Source of the DNA: Afipia sp. P52-10
GTDB taxonomy: Bacteria; Pseudomonadota; Alphaproteobacteria; Rhizobiales; Xanthobacteraceae
Direction of reading: 5' to 3'
NCBI RefSeq assembly: GCF_000516555.1
Contig: NZ_AZSJ01000003.1
Location: 1,284,747-1,348,746, forward strand
Length of the DNA stretch: 64,000 nucleotides
Below, piece after piece: positions 34,537 to 46,473 of the stretch. The notes under the pieces are model-generated. The model was not told the DNA's origin and did no database searches. It saw only the letters and a program-made list of their open reading frames with translations. Each line of letters opens with the position of its first letter. Within the stretch, counting starts at the first letter, position 1. Position numbers and translations under genes: made by a program.

Positions 34537-35538
34537 TTACTGCTCGGCCTTCACGCCTGCCGTATCGGAGACGACCTTCCAGCGCTCGAAGTCCTTGCGC
34601 AGAACGGCTGCGAACGCTTCAGGCTCGTTGCCGACGGGGTCAAGACCGACGCCCTTCAGCCGCTCCGCCCCGTCCGGCGACTTGATGATCCGGGCGAGTT
34701 CGTCCGACAATTTCTTGACGATATCCTTCGGCGTCCCGGCCGGCACGAACACGCCGACCCAGCCCTCCGCTTCGAACCCCGGATAGCCAAGCTCCGCCAG
34801 CGTCGGCACCTCCGGCAGAGCATCCTTGCGCCGCTCCCCGCCTACGGCGAGCGCACGGAGCTTGTTCGCACGCAGTTGCGGACCGCCGGTGGTCAGATCG
34901 ATGAAGCCGCCATTCACCTGCCCGCCGATCAGGTCATTGGCGAGCGGGGCCGCGCCCCGGTACGGCACATGGGTCATCTCGATGCCCGCGACCTTCTTCA
35001 GCAGTTCGCCGTAAAGATGCGATGTGGTGGCATTGCCGAACGAGCCGTAGGGAAAGCCTTTCGGGCTCGCCTTCACCGCGGCGATGAACTCCTTCATCGA
35101 TTTCTCGGGACGCTGCTCGGGCACCACGAAGACGATTGGCGAGATCGCCACCTGTGTCACCGGCGCGAGATCCTTGAATGGATCGTACGGCAGGCTGATG
35201 CCCAGCGTCGGCGCCTGAATGACATGGGTGATGCCAACCAGCACCGTATAGCCATCCGCCGGTGCCTTAGCCGCGTAGTCGTTGCCGACGATGCCGCCGC
35301 CGCCCGACTTGTTCTCCACGACCACGGTCTGCTTCCAGGACTCCTGAAGCTTGGTGGCCAGCAGCCGGGCGGCCACGTCGGTCGCACCGCCTGCGGGATA
35401 AGGCACGACGAAAGTAATCCGGCGATCCGGATAGGTCTGCGCCGCAGCCCCCGACGCCATCACGGCGCCGAGCCCCACCAGCGCAACCGCGGACGCGATT
35501 CGCGCCGCGCTCCGGGCCGAAAACAGAACACGCATCAA
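34537..35538 (-). CDS. Bug/TctC-family tripartite tricarboxylate transporter receptor
   Basis: A 333-residue receptor with an N-terminal signal peptide (about 1-33, ending GAAAQ), then TYPDRRITFVVPYPAGGATD, VVENKSGGGGIVGNDYAAKA and PADGYTVL. It is the third Bug receptor in the window and, like the others, has no TctAB genes beside it. It is followed by a shared bidirectional terminator. The ligand is unknown; the family binds citrate, nicotinate, dicarboxylates and others. Confidence 0.9.
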   Translation of the reverse strand: MMRVLFSARSAARIASAVALVGLGAVMASGAAAQTYPDRRITFVVPYPAGGATDVAARLLATKLQESWKQTVVVENKSGGGGIVGNDYAAKAPADGYTVLVGITHVIQAPTLGISLPYDPFKDLAPVTQVAISPIVFVVPEQRPEKSMKEFIAAVKASPKGFPYGSFGNATTSHLYGELLKKVAGIEMTHVPYRGAAPLANDLIGGQVNGGFIDLTTGGPQLRANKLRALAVGGERRKDALPEVPTLAELGYPGFEAEGWVGVFVPAGTPKDIVKKLSDELARIIKSPDGAERLKGVGLDPVGNEPEAFAAVLRKDFERWKVVSDTAGVKAEQ

Positions 35539-35880
35539 TCATTCCCTCCTTGCTGCAGCCTAAGTCCGGCTGTCGTTCGCAATCTTACATGATTGAACGA
35601 GGGACTCTTGGGATTTTCGCGAACCCTGTCGTTTTCAGGAGGGGCATTTGGCCGCGAGGCGTTGCGCGACCAAGGCAACCACCAGCTGACGCGGACAGGA
35701 TCCACTACGCGGAAACACCCGCGTGCGCGACGCGCAAAAGTCGGATGCACATGTCGGAGAATGCTCGGGCACGCTTGTTGCTGCTTACGCACGAGCGTTG
35801 GATCGCATCCGCAGACGCGTCATTTCGCAAGGCTGCGGCATCCGCTTCGCCGACGCGGCCTCGCCGGTCGCGCGCGAACC
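35539..35880. other. Intergenic region without a supported gene
   Basis: 342 bp between two leftward genes. I see no convincing coding frame, RNA gene or strong hairpin; the Bug gene promoter should lie at its left side. Confidence 0.5.
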
Positions 35881-36705
35881 TCAGAACCAGCGCTCGCCGA
35901 CGACGATGGTGTCGCCTGGCTGCAGCGGCATGTTCGGCGGAGCGACGATCCGGCCTGGCCCCATCATCGGATCGGTCCGGGTGATCTCCACCGTACCGCG
36001 CTTGGCGCGCGGCGTGAACCCGCCGGCGATGGCGACGGCGCTTTCTGCCGTCATGTTCGGCACGTACGGATACTGACCGGGTGCGGCCACCTCGCCAAGA
36101 ATGAAGAACGGACGATAGGCCTCAATCTCCACTGCGACATACGGCTCGCGGATGAAGCCGTTCTGCAGGCGGGAGGTGATGGCGCGCGCAAGCTGAGCCG
36201 GCGTCGCACCGCGCGCCGGCACCGTTCCGATCAGCGGCATGGTAATCGCACCGGCTGCATCGACGGAATAGGAGTTGCTCAATCCTTCCTGACCGTAGAC
36301 GACGATGCGCAACCGGTCGCCTGCATCGAGATGATAGGCCGGATCGTGCAACGGGATGGCAGCAGGCATGACGGCCGGCATCGGTGCAGCGCGTCTGCTA
36401 CGACGGTCGATCCCGAGACTGTTCAGCAAGCCGGGCCGCGTTGGCGCGACCGCCTGCGCCATGACGACCGGCGGCGGCGACGCAGCGACCGGGCCGGCTG
36501 CTGCAGCAACGCGAGGTCCAGTGACCGGCGGGGTCCGGCCATAGGCGGCCGGGCTATAAGCCATCGCATCAAGGCTGGATGCTGCCTTGGGTTGCGGCAC
36601 GGCGGCCACCGGCCCGCGGCGCTGCATGCACCCTGACAATGCCAGAGCCGCCAAACCAGCGACCAGTGACCCTCGAAGAACGCGCGACGCTTGCACCGGA
36701 CTCAA
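35881..36705 (-). CDS. Wza-like polysaccharide export lipoprotein
   Basis: A 274-residue protein with a lipoprotein signal, the lipobox LALSGC placing the lipid on Cys26. A Pro/Ala-rich linker runs to about residue 115, followed by the polysaccharide export domain (YHLDAGDRLRIVVYGQEGLS, DAAGAITMPLIG) and an SLBB-like repeat (FFILGEVAAPGQYPY). Wza-type proteins form the outer-membrane channel for capsule or exopolysaccharide. No glycosyltransferase, Wzc or Wzx/Wzy gene is nearby, so it acts with a system encoded elsewhere or alone. Its length is below that of E. coli Wza (about 380), as usual for rhizobial short forms. Confidence 0.88.
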   Translation of the reverse strand: MSPVQASRVLRGSLVAGLAALALSGCMQRRGPVAAVPQPKAASSLDAMAYSPAAYGRTPPVTGPRVAAAAGPVAASPPPVVMAQAVAPTRPGLLNSLGIDRRSRRAAPMPAVMPAAIPLHDPAYHLDAGDRLRIVVYGQEGLSNSYSVDAAGAITMPLIGTVPARGATPAQLARAITSRLQNGFIREPYVAVEIEAYRPFFILGEVAAPGQYPYVPNMTAESAVAIAGGFTPRAKRGTVEITRTDPMMGPGRIVAPPNMPLQPGDTIVVGERWF

Positions 36706-36783
36706 ATCCCCAAAAGAGACAGGTCCGATTAGCGCTGGTTATGGTTAAGAAAGCGTTTGAACCGCAGCCTTATGGTTAAAAAA

Positions 36784-37443
36784 TCATGCGGCGGTCACAC
36801 CCACCCCGATCGGGCAGGACACGCCGGTCCCGCCGAGGCCGCAATAGCCCGCCGGATTCTTGGCGAGGTATTGCTGGTGATAGTCTTCGGCAAAATAGAA
36901 CGGGCCCACGGGAGCAATCTCCGTGGTGATCACGCCATAGCCCTTGGCCGCAAGCGCCTTGCCAAAGGCGACCTTCGACTCATTCGCCGCCTTCTGCTGG
37001 GCTTCGCCGAACGTATAAATCGCAGAACGGTACTGAGTGCCGATGTCGTTACCCTGGCGCATGCCTTGGGTGGGATCGTGATTTTCCCAAAACGTCTTCA
37101 AGAGTTGCTCGTAGGAAATCTGCGCCGGGTCGAACACGACCAGCACGACTTCCGTATGCCCGGTCTGGCCCGAACAGACCTCTTCATAGGTCGGGTTCGG
37201 CGTGAAGCCGCCGGCATAGCCAACGGCGGTGGTGAAGACGCCATCGCCGAGCTCCCAAAACTTGCGCTCGGCACCCCAGAAGCACCCCATCGCGAACACC
37301 GCCTGCTGCAGGCCTTGCGGAAACGGCGGCTGCAACGGATGGCCGTTGACGAAGTGACGCTTGGCGGTCGGGATTGGCGTCGGACGCCCAGGCAGCGCCT
37401 CAGCAGCCGTCGGCATTTCCAGGGACTTGCGCGTGAACCACAT
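36784..37443 (-). CDS. msrA: Peptide methionine sulfoxide reductase A
   Basis: A 219-residue MsrA that reduces methionine-S-sulfoxide in oxidised proteins. The catalytic Cys54 is in [30 protein letters not shown] and [19 protein letters not shown] are further family motifs. Recycling cysteines lie in the Gly-rich tail ([15 protein letters not shown]). The N-terminal 45 residues before the catalytic domain lack a signal peptide, so it is cytoplasmic. It stands alone. Confidence 0.95.
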   Translation of the reverse strand: MWFTRKSLEMPTAAEALPGRPTPIPTAKRHFVNGHPLQPPFPQGLQQAVFAMGCFWGAERKFWELGDGVFTTAVGYAGGFTPNPTYEEVCSGQTGHTEVVLVVFDPAQISYEQLLKTFWENHDPTQGMRQGNDIGTQYRSAIYTFGEAQQKAANESKVAFGKALAAKGYGVITTEIAPVGPFYFAEDYHQQYLAKNPAGYCGLGGTGVSCPIGVGVTAA

Positions 37444-37590
37444 CGGTCGCCTCCTTGCGTGGTTGCCGCCGGAGTCACTGCCGGCCCATCAGGGGGACGG
37501 GAAGCACTCTACGGCACATCTCATCTGACGCCACACTATATAATGGCTGTGGCCGTCGATGGGAGCGGGCGATCAAATCCGGGGCCTGGA

Positions 37591-37908
37591 TCAATCGCGC
37601 GCGTAGCCGATCAGCTTCTTCTTCGGCCGGAAGAGCACCATCAGCAGGATCCCCAACACGCCGAGCACCGCCCAAGCCGGCTGATCCAGCAGGAAGTTGC
37701 TGATGGCATGCCAAAGCCATGGGGCATTGGTTTCGACCGCACCCCGCAACGCCTGCTGACTCGTCTGATGGATATCGTTCCAGAATTCGCCGAGGCGGGT
37801 CAGGCGAAGGGTCTGATCGGCGATCGAGCGCTGGCCGTCATAGATCAGGAAAACGAAGCCTGCCGCCAGCAGCAACAGGCCGATAAATCGGAATAGACCC
37901 CGGATCAT
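37591..37908 (-). CDS. Small two-helix membrane protein, PetM-like family
   Basis: A 105-residue protein with one helix at about 5-25 (FIGLLLLAAGFVFLIYDG) and another at about 78-95 (WAVLGVLGILLMVLF), followed by a basic tail RPKKKLIGYARD on the cytoplasmic side. The region between, rich in charged residues, contains GQRSIADQT, a segment conserved among rhizobial small membrane proteins. Function is unknown. It is transcribed away from rpsT. Confidence 0.75.
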   Translation of the reverse strand: MIRGLFRFIGLLLLAAGFVFLIYDGQRSIADQTLRLTRLGEFWNDIHQTSQQALRGAVETNAPWLWHAISNFLLDQPAWAVLGVLGILLMVLFRPKKKLIGYARD

Positions 37909-38029
37909 GCTCCCACCCAGATTGGCCGCCCGGCCCGGAAATAGCCGCCGACCGTCGTAAATTCAACCGGAACAGCCGGTTTCCGAGGCCAATGGGGTCC
38001 GTTTGCCGCAAAACCAAGGGCTTCCGGCG

Positions 38030-38058
38030 TTGACGATATCCGGGCAGCCGCTTATAAG
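38030..38058 (+). promoter_or_regulatory. Probable rpsT promoter
   Basis: TTGACG (38030-38035) and TATAAG (38053-38058) are 17 bp apart, close to the housekeeping consensus, and lie about 160 bp before rpsT. The leader so produced is long and GC-rich and may carry translational control by S20, which is known in other bacteria. Confidence 0.65.
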
Positions 38059-38215
38059 GCGCGGGAATGGCGGTGGGCGCGATCCCGCCGCCGATGTTCT
38101 TTCAGAGCAGCTTGAACACCCGGTTTTGAGCACCAGGCCCTAACAACACCCGGCGTCACACGAGCGCAGACGGCAACTGTCAGCGCAGAGGCGCGGTCCG
38201 AAGGATAGCGAGAGA

Positions 38216-38482
38216 ATGGCGAATACCACTTCCGCCCGCAAGGCGACCCGCAAGATTGCCCGGCGCACCGCCATCAACAAGGCGCGCCGCACGCGCATGC
38301 GTAACTCGGTGCGCGCAGTCGAAGAGGCAGTCAACAACGGCGACCGCGAGGCGGCCCTCAAGGCGATGGCGATCGCCGAGCCCGAGCTGATGCGGGCTGC
38401 GCAGAAGAACATCGTCCATCGCAACAACGCGAGCCGGAAGGTGTCTCGTCTGACGCATCAGATCAGCAAGCTCGCGAAGTAA
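38216..38482 (+). CDS. rpsT: 30S ribosomal protein S20
   Basis: An 88-residue, strongly basic, helical protein beginning [20 protein letters not shown] and ending HQISKLAK, the normal S20 length and sequence. It binds 16S rRNA early in 30S assembly. It lies immediately upstream of the dnaA region, an order conserved in Bradyrhizobium and Rhodopseudomonas. A terminator follows 30 bp after the stop. Confidence 0.98.
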   Translation: MANTTSARKATRKIARRTAINKARRTRMRNSVRAVEEAVNNGDREAALKAMAIAEPELMRAAQKNIVHRNNASRKVSRLTHQISKLAK

Positions 38483-38511
38483 TTCGCCGCGCTGCGATAC
38501 ATCTGTTTTCG

Positions 38512-38536
38512 AAAGCCCGGCTTCGCCGGGCTTTTT
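38512..38536 (+). terminator. Intrinsic terminator of rpsT
   Basis: AAAGCCCGGC and GCCGGGCTTT form a 10-bp stem with loop TTC, followed by more Ts. This is a textbook intrinsic terminator, 30 bp after the rpsT stop. Confidence 0.9.
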
Positions 38537-39703
38537 GTTTTATGATGCCTTTTGTTTTTTATCATTCAAAACAGCAACGACGAACGCGGCGTGTCTCATT
38601 GCGATGCACGACAACAATGCAGTTGCTGTTGCACGATCCACCATATGCCTCGCTCACACGCATGCACATACCGCTTCGTGAATCCTCTTGCATCTGCATC
38701 TTCATCGGCAAGGTTGGATGAAATGATTGCTCACAAAAATATGCGAACTGAGAACCACTTAGACAGATAGCTGAATGCAGTACTTGGAAATCAAGCGCAA
38801 TCGCTCCGATCGCGATGACGCTTTTAAGAAATATATTTTGCCGTGACATCTTCGCCGACTCGGACTGTCACACTTCGAATCAGCGCGAAGATTCAATCTC
38901 TTGCTTCTACTGATAACAACCGCTTCGCAAAGCGTGTGTCGGAGTCAACAGTCACGCGCACGAACCAACGAAATTAAATGCGTTGCGAGTGCTGTGGGCT
39001 TATGTTTTTTTAAGTTTGTTCGCGGCGCCGACAATCTCTGAGCCAGTACGGTTCTTGATCGTAGGTGAGCGTGCAGTCTGTAGCGAGCGCGTTGAGCGAC
39101 GATCCCCAAGACGATGAGTTGGCACTCATGCGTTTATGAGAATGGTCGTGCTTTGCCGCTCGTGAGTGTGTCGGTTGCGTACAGAATGAGACGTGCGGTT
39201 GAAGTTGAAGTGGTGAAGTTAGAGTACGCGGCGTAACCGGTGCTGTACGTTGGTCCGAGCGACCAACCGCTGCAATACCGCAAACTGAATCTGAACAACT
39301 GACGATCTTGGAAAGCTTGTCGCGATCATTCGCGACGGGGCGGGGGTTTATTATGCAAAGCAGGCAGAGTTTGACGGTGCCAACTACAATGATCCGAACT
39401 GTTCGCCAGTCGATCGATTGTGGCTCCGTGACGACGGAGCACATGCAAGGTGCGGTCCGGACGTCTGCCTGCTCCTCGGTGTTCAAGCCGCCGAGTCGAT
39501 GCTGACCTAGCTGAGAACGGCTCCCTATCGATACACCCGACCCTGCTGGCGAGCGCGCCAGCAGGCTCTCTCAGCGTCGATAGCAACACGCCGTTGTCAT
39601 GCGGGGTCGCTGCAGCAGCTATTCCCCCTTCTGCAGCAAGCATCCAACAAAACCGTTAAAGGTTTACTTATTTCCACGGCTTGAACTGAAAAGATCCTCG
39701 CAA
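38537..39703. other. Long non-coding region between rpsT and dnaA
   Basis: About 1.17 kb with lower GC than its surroundings and no convincing gene; frames seen here have no family features. It holds two clean hairpins: GTCGCGA/TCGCGAC with loop TCAT (39319-39336), followed by a G-rich run, and CCTGCTGGCG/CGCCAGCAGG with loop AGCG (39542-39565). AT-rich stretches occur at 38540-38570 and 38821-38840. I find no exact DnaA box (TTATCCACA) on either strand, so a role as replication origin is not supported by eye, although its position before dnaA makes it a candidate. It must include the dnaA promoter. Confidence 0.5.
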
Positions 39704-41137
39704 ATGGCGAATGAAGAAAACGACTGCTGGTCCCGCGTAAAAGGACGTTTGCGTTCCACTGTCGGCGAAGACGTCTTCTCGAGCTGGTTCGCGCGTATGG
39801 ACCTCGAAAGCATCAGCGACGATGCGGCTCACATGTCGGTTCCCACGCGCTTTCTGAAGAGCTGGATTCAGGCCCATTATGCCGATCGCGTTCTGTCATG
39901 CTGGCAGGCGGAACGACCAACTCTGCAGCGCATTGATCTCACTGTGCGCACGCCGATGCGCCCTGCCGCTGCGGTCAACAAGGATGCCAAGACCGCCGAC
40001 GACCTGCGTAGCGACCGCAACGTCGGCAAAGCGATCAACGGCCTGCGCATCAATGGAACCGCCACTCCGGCTGCCGACAGCTCCGACGCGCTCGGCTCCT
40101 CCCCGCTCGATCCGCGCCTGACCTTCGACACGTTCGTCGTCGGACGTTCGAACACGCTTGCCCATGCCGCCGCCAAGCAGGTCGCCGAAGGGCGCCGCGG
40201 CGAGCCAGTGATGTTCAATCCGCTCTACGTGCATGCTGGCGTCGGCCTCGGCAAAACGCACCTGCTGCAGGCGGTGACGTTCGCCGGCAATGCCGGCGGC
40301 CAGCGCAAGGTGCTCTATCTCACCGCCGAGAAGTTCATGTACGGCTTCGTCCAGGCGTTGAAGAACCAGACCGCACTTGCGTTCAAGGAAACGCTGCGCG
40401 GCATCGACGTGCTGGTGATCGACGACCTGCAGTTCCTGCAGGGCAAATCGACCCAGGCCGAATTCTGCCACACGCTGAACGCGCTGATCGATTCCGGCCG
40501 TCAGGTGGTGATCGCCGCCGACCGTCCGCCATCCGATCTCGAAAGCCTCGACGATCGCGTTCGCTCCCGCCTCGCGGGCGGCCTCGTGGTGGAGATGGGC
40601 TCGCTCGGCGAAGAGCTGCGGCTGGAGATCCTGAAATCGCGGGTCGCGACCGTCCGCACCCATCATGCGGGCTTCGACGTGCCGCTGCCGGTGCTGGAAT
40701 ATCTCGCCCGCTCGATCACCCACAACGGCCGCGACTTGGAAGGCGCCATCAACCGCCTGCTCGCGCACAACACCTTGAGCGGCCATGCAGTCACGCTCGA
40801 GATGGCCGAGCGTGAGGTCCGCGACCTGATCCGGCCGCAGGAACCGAAGCGGGTCAAGATCGAGGATATCCAGCGGGTCGTGGCCCGGCAATATAACGTC
40901 AGCCGATCCGACTTGCTGTCGTCGCGGCGGACCGCGAACGTGGTGCGGCCACGCCAGGTCGCGATGTACCTGTCGAAGACCCTCACGCTCCGCTCGCTGC
41001 CGGAAATCGGCCGCCGGTTCGGTGGCCGGGACCATACGACGGTGCTGCACGCGGTCCGCAAGATCGAAGCCTTGGTCAACAAGGATACGACCCTGGCGGA
41101 GGAGGTCGAACTCCTGAAGCGGCTGCTCCAGGATTAG
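39704..41137 (+). CDS. dnaA: Chromosomal replication initiator DnaA
   Basis: A 477-residue DnaA. Domain I (about 1-90, [20 protein letters not shown]) is followed by a variable linker, the AAA+ domain with Walker [10 protein letters not shown] and Walker [14 protein letters not shown], and domain IV with the DNA-binding signature [18 protein letters not shown]-bound DnaA opens the origin and also acts as a transcription factor. The ATG at 39704 matches the usual rhizobial start ([16 protein letters not shown]); an in-frame ATG at 39599 would add an unrelated leader. dnaN, recF and gyrB follow on the same strand. Confidence 0.98.
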   Translation: MANEENDCWSRVKGRLRSTVGEDVFSSWFARMDLESISDDAAHMSVPTRFLKSWIQAHYADRVLSCWQAERPTLQRIDLTVRTPMRPAAAVNKDAKTADDLRSDRNVGKAINGLRINGTATPAADSSDALGSSPLDPRLTFDTFVVGRSNTLAHAAAKQVAEGRRGEPVMFNPLYVHAGVGLGKTHLLQAVTFAGNAGGQRKVLYLTAEKFMYGFVQALKNQTALAFKETLRGIDVLVIDDLQFLQGKSTQAEFCHTLNALIDSGRQVVIAADRPPSDLESLDDRVRSRLAGGLVVEMGSLGEELRLEILKSRVATVRTHHAGFDVPLPVLEYLARSITHNGRDLEGAINRLLAHNTLSGHAVTLEMAEREVRDLIRPQEPKRVKIEDIQRVVARQYNVSRSDLLSSRRTANVVRPRQVAMYLSKTLTLRSLPEIGRRFGGRDHTTVLHAVRKIEALVNKDTTLAEEVELLKRLLQD

Positions 41138-41352
41138 GCCAACGGACGAGACCTAGGACTTGCCTGAGGCAAGAAAGCTCAGGAAATCGTTGTGAAAATA
41201 CGTCGCGCGCGGGGCGGAAGCCTTGCGCTCGACGCGCATCCGCGCCACCCTGCGAACCCCTCGGCGGGGCCTTCCCGGTCCTGCCAGCTAGCTGCCGCAC
41301 GGCCTCCTTCCGGGGATTGCGGCTCCTCAATCGATCGGGCGGGTTTGGGTAA

Positions 41353-42471
41353 ATGAAGGTCACCGTCGAGCGCGCGCAACTCCTCAAGTCGCTGGGCCAT
41401 GTCCATCGCGTCGTCGAACGCCGCAACACGATCCCCATCCTCGGCAACGTGCTGCTGCGGGCCGAGAATGCCCGGCTCAGCTTGAAGGCAACCGACCTCG
41501 ATCTAGAGGTCACGGAGACGCTGGCGGCAGAGGTTGCCACCGGCGGATCGACCACCGTCCCGGCGCATATGCTGTACGACATCGTGCGGAAGTTGCCTGA
41601 GGGATCGCAGATCGTGCTGGAGGCGACCGGCGATCGCGCCATCCTCAGCATCCGCGCGGGCCGTTCGCGCTTCACGCTGCAGACCTTGCCGGAGAGTGAC
41701 TTCCCCGACCTCGCCGCCGGCGAGATGACCCATTCCTTCACCCTCGGTGCTGCCGACGTCAAGCGGCTGATCGACCGCACGCAGTTCGCGATCTCCACCG
41801 AGGAAACGCGCTACTACCTGAACGGTATCTATCTGCACAATGCCGGCACGGCGAAGAGCGCGACGTTGCGCGCGGTCGCCACCGACGGCCATCGGTTGGC
41901 GCAGATCGACCTGCCGCTGCCGAACGGCGCCGGCGGCATGCCGGGCGTGATCGTTCCGCGCAAGACTGTGGGCGAGGTGCAACGGCTAATCGAGGACAAC
42001 GAGGCTTCGGTCACCATCGAACTGTCGCAAGGCAAGATCCGCCTGACCATCGGCGACGTGGTGCTGACCTCGAAGCTGATCGACGGCACCTTTCCCGATT
42101 ACGGCCGCGTCATCCCGCAAAACAACGATAAGGAGCTGATCGTCGACAAGCGCGACTTCGAAGCCGCCGTCGATCGCGTCTCGACTATCTCCTCGGAACG
42201 CGGCCGCGCCGTGAAACTGGCGCTCGCGAGCGGCAAGCTGGTGTTGTCGGTGACCAATCCGGATTCGGGCAGCGCCACCGAAGAGCTCGAGGTCGAGTAT
42301 GCCGCCGATGCGCTGGATATCGGCTTCAACTCGCGCTACCTGCTGGATATCGCGGCGCAGATCGAAGGCGAAGTCGCGGTGTTGAAGCTCGCCGATCCTG
42401 GCTCCCCGACCCTGATCCATGACAAGGATTCCAAGGGCGCGCTCTACGTCCTGATGCCGATGCGCGTGTAA
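41353..42471 (+). CDS. dnaN: DNA polymerase III beta sliding clamp
   Basis: A 372-residue clamp beginning MKVTVERAQLLKSLGHVHRV and ending with the conserved YVLMPMRV. The three repeated domains of about 120 residues are present at normal length. The dimer encircles DNA and tethers polymerase III, and it also recruits repair factors. It starts 215 bp after dnaA, a gap that may hold its own promoter, and lies 132 bp before recF. Confidence 0.98.
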   Translation: MKVTVERAQLLKSLGHVHRVVERRNTIPILGNVLLRAENARLSLKATDLDLEVTETLAAEVATGGSTTVPAHMLYDIVRKLPEGSQIVLEATGDRAILSIRAGRSRFTLQTLPESDFPDLAAGEMTHSFTLGAADVKRLIDRTQFAISTEETRYYLNGIYLHNAGTAKSATLRAVATDGHRLAQIDLPLPNGAGGMPGVIVPRKTVGEVQRLIEDNEASVTIELSQGKIRLTIGDVVLTSKLIDGTFPDYGRVIPQNNDKELIVDKRDFEAAVDRVSTISSERGRAVKLALASGKLVLSVTNPDSGSATEELEVEYAADALDIGFNSRYLLDIAAQIEGEVAVLKLADPGSPTLIHDKDSKGALYVLMPMRV

Positions 42472-42603
42472 GCGGCGCAGTTTCGCGCAACATTCGCGGC
42501 GACTGTGGCGACCAGGAATCGGCCATTTTCCTGTGAAACGCATGGATACGCGCGCGCAACGCGCGTATGACGGCTCCATGCTGTCTTTATCGTCCGCCGC
42601 CGC

Positions 42604-43743
42604 ATGACTGTGTCCCGCATCCAGCGCCTCAGCCTGACGCACTTCCGCAACTATCGCGCGGCCAGTGTCAGCGTGAGCCGTGATCTCGTGGTGCTGGCGG
42701 GGCCGAACGGTGCCGGCAAGACCAACTGCCTCGAAGCGATCTCGTTTCTGTCGCCAGGCCGCGGCCTGCGGCGCGCCACTCTCGACGATCTCGCCGACAA
42801 CCAAGGCGACGGCTCCTGGGCCGTCTCTGCCGAGGTCGAGGGCGCCTTCGGCCTGGCAACCCTCGGCACTGGCATCGACACGCCTATTGTGGGCGAAACC
42901 AGCACCACACGCCGCTGCCGCATCGACCGCGAGCCGGTTTCGTCCGCCGCAGCGTTCGGCGACCACCTTCGTATGGTCTGGCTGACGCCCGCTATGGACG
43001 GCTTGTTCATCGGCGCCGCGGCCGAGCGGCGACGCTTTCTGGACCGTCTCGTGCTCGCGATCGATTCCAACCATTCGAGCCGCGTCTCTGCACTGGAGCG
43101 CTCGCTGCGCTCCCGCAATCGTCTGTTGGAGAATCCCCGTCCCGACGCCCACTGGCTCGATGCGATCGAGCACGAGACCGCCCAGCTTGCGGTGGCGGTG
43201 GCTGCGATGCGCAGCGAAACCGTCACGCGGCTGCAGGCGGCGCTCTCCGCGCGCGCGGCGGCCTCGGCGTTTCCGACCGCGACCCTGACCCTCGACGGCT
43301 GGATGGAAATCGAGTTGCTGACGGAACCCGCGCTGGCCGTGGAGGACCGCTACCGCGCCATCCTGCGCGAGTCCCGCGCCCGCGACGCCGCCGCAGGTCG
43401 CACCCTCGATGGCGCCCACCTGACCGATCTCAACGTCGTCTACGCACCGAAGACCATGCCGGCGAAGGACGCATCCACCGGCGAACAGAAGGCGCTGCTG
43501 ATCGGCCTTGTTCTCGCCCATGCGGGCCTCGTCGCGGAAATGACCGGCATCGCACCGCTGCTGCTGCTCGACGAAGTCGTCGCGCACCTTGACCCTGGTC
43601 GCCGCGCCGCGCTGTTCGATGAACTGGAGCGGCTCGGCACGCAGGTCTGGATGACCGGCGCCGATCCGGCGGCGTTCGCCGCCGTGACCGATCGCGCCGA
43701 CATTTTCCATGTCGAAACCGGCCGCATCGGACGCAGCCAATGA
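42604..43743 (+). CDS. recF: DNA replication and repair protein RecF
   Basis: A 379-residue SMC-like ATPase. Walker A is GPNGAGKTN (33-41) after the typical LTHFRNYRAA, the ABC-type signature region is STGEQKALLIGL, and Walker B is LLLLDEVVAHLD. RecF loads RecA at single-stranded gaps with RecO and RecR. The order dnaN-recF-gyrB is conserved. ATG at 42604 sits four bases after another candidate region and gives the standard N-terminus. Confidence 0.97.
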   Translation: MTVSRIQRLSLTHFRNYRAASVSVSRDLVVLAGPNGAGKTNCLEAISFLSPGRGLRRATLDDLADNQGDGSWAVSAEVEGAFGLATLGTGIDTPIVGETSTTRRCRIDREPVSSAAAFGDHLRMVWLTPAMDGLFIGAAAERRRFLDRLVLAIDSNHSSRVSALERSLRSRNRLLENPRPDAHWLDAIEHETAQLAVAVAAMRSETVTRLQAALSARAAASAFPTATLTLDGWMEIELLTEPALAVEDRYRAILRESRARDAAAGRTLDGAHLTDLNVVYAPKTMPAKDASTGEQKALLIGLVLAHAGLVAEMTGIAPLLLLDEVVAHLDPGRRAALFDELERLGTQVWMTGADPAAFAAVTDRADIFHVETGRIGRSQ

Positions 43744-43936
43744 ACCCTTTTGGGAACGCGAATCGCACCGGCGCGGGCCTTGTTTACTGGTGTTTTCAAA
43801 GGCCTTGGCGAAGGCCAGAACCGGCCTTGAAAAAGCGCCAAAAAATATCATTTATTCAATAGCTTAAAAGGCGAGATAAGCCCCTGTACGGCACTTCGCT
43901 TTCATGGCAGAAAATCATCTTTCGCGCGCCGGATAG

Positions 43937-46417
<2,481 letters not shown>

Positions 46418-46473
46418 AAGCTAAGCGCCGCATCAGGCGACTGTTGCAAGGCGGCTCGGCCATCCCACACGCC

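Noticed and set aside
38537-39703. Assignment of oriC
   Set aside because: No exact DnaA box was found by eye and no skew calculation was possible, so the region is described but not called an origin.
41986-43851. A 621-codon open frame on the minus strand opposite dnaN and recF
   Set aside because: It is an antisense shadow of two certain genes in high-GC DNA, with a His/Arg/Gly-rich low-complexity product and no family features.
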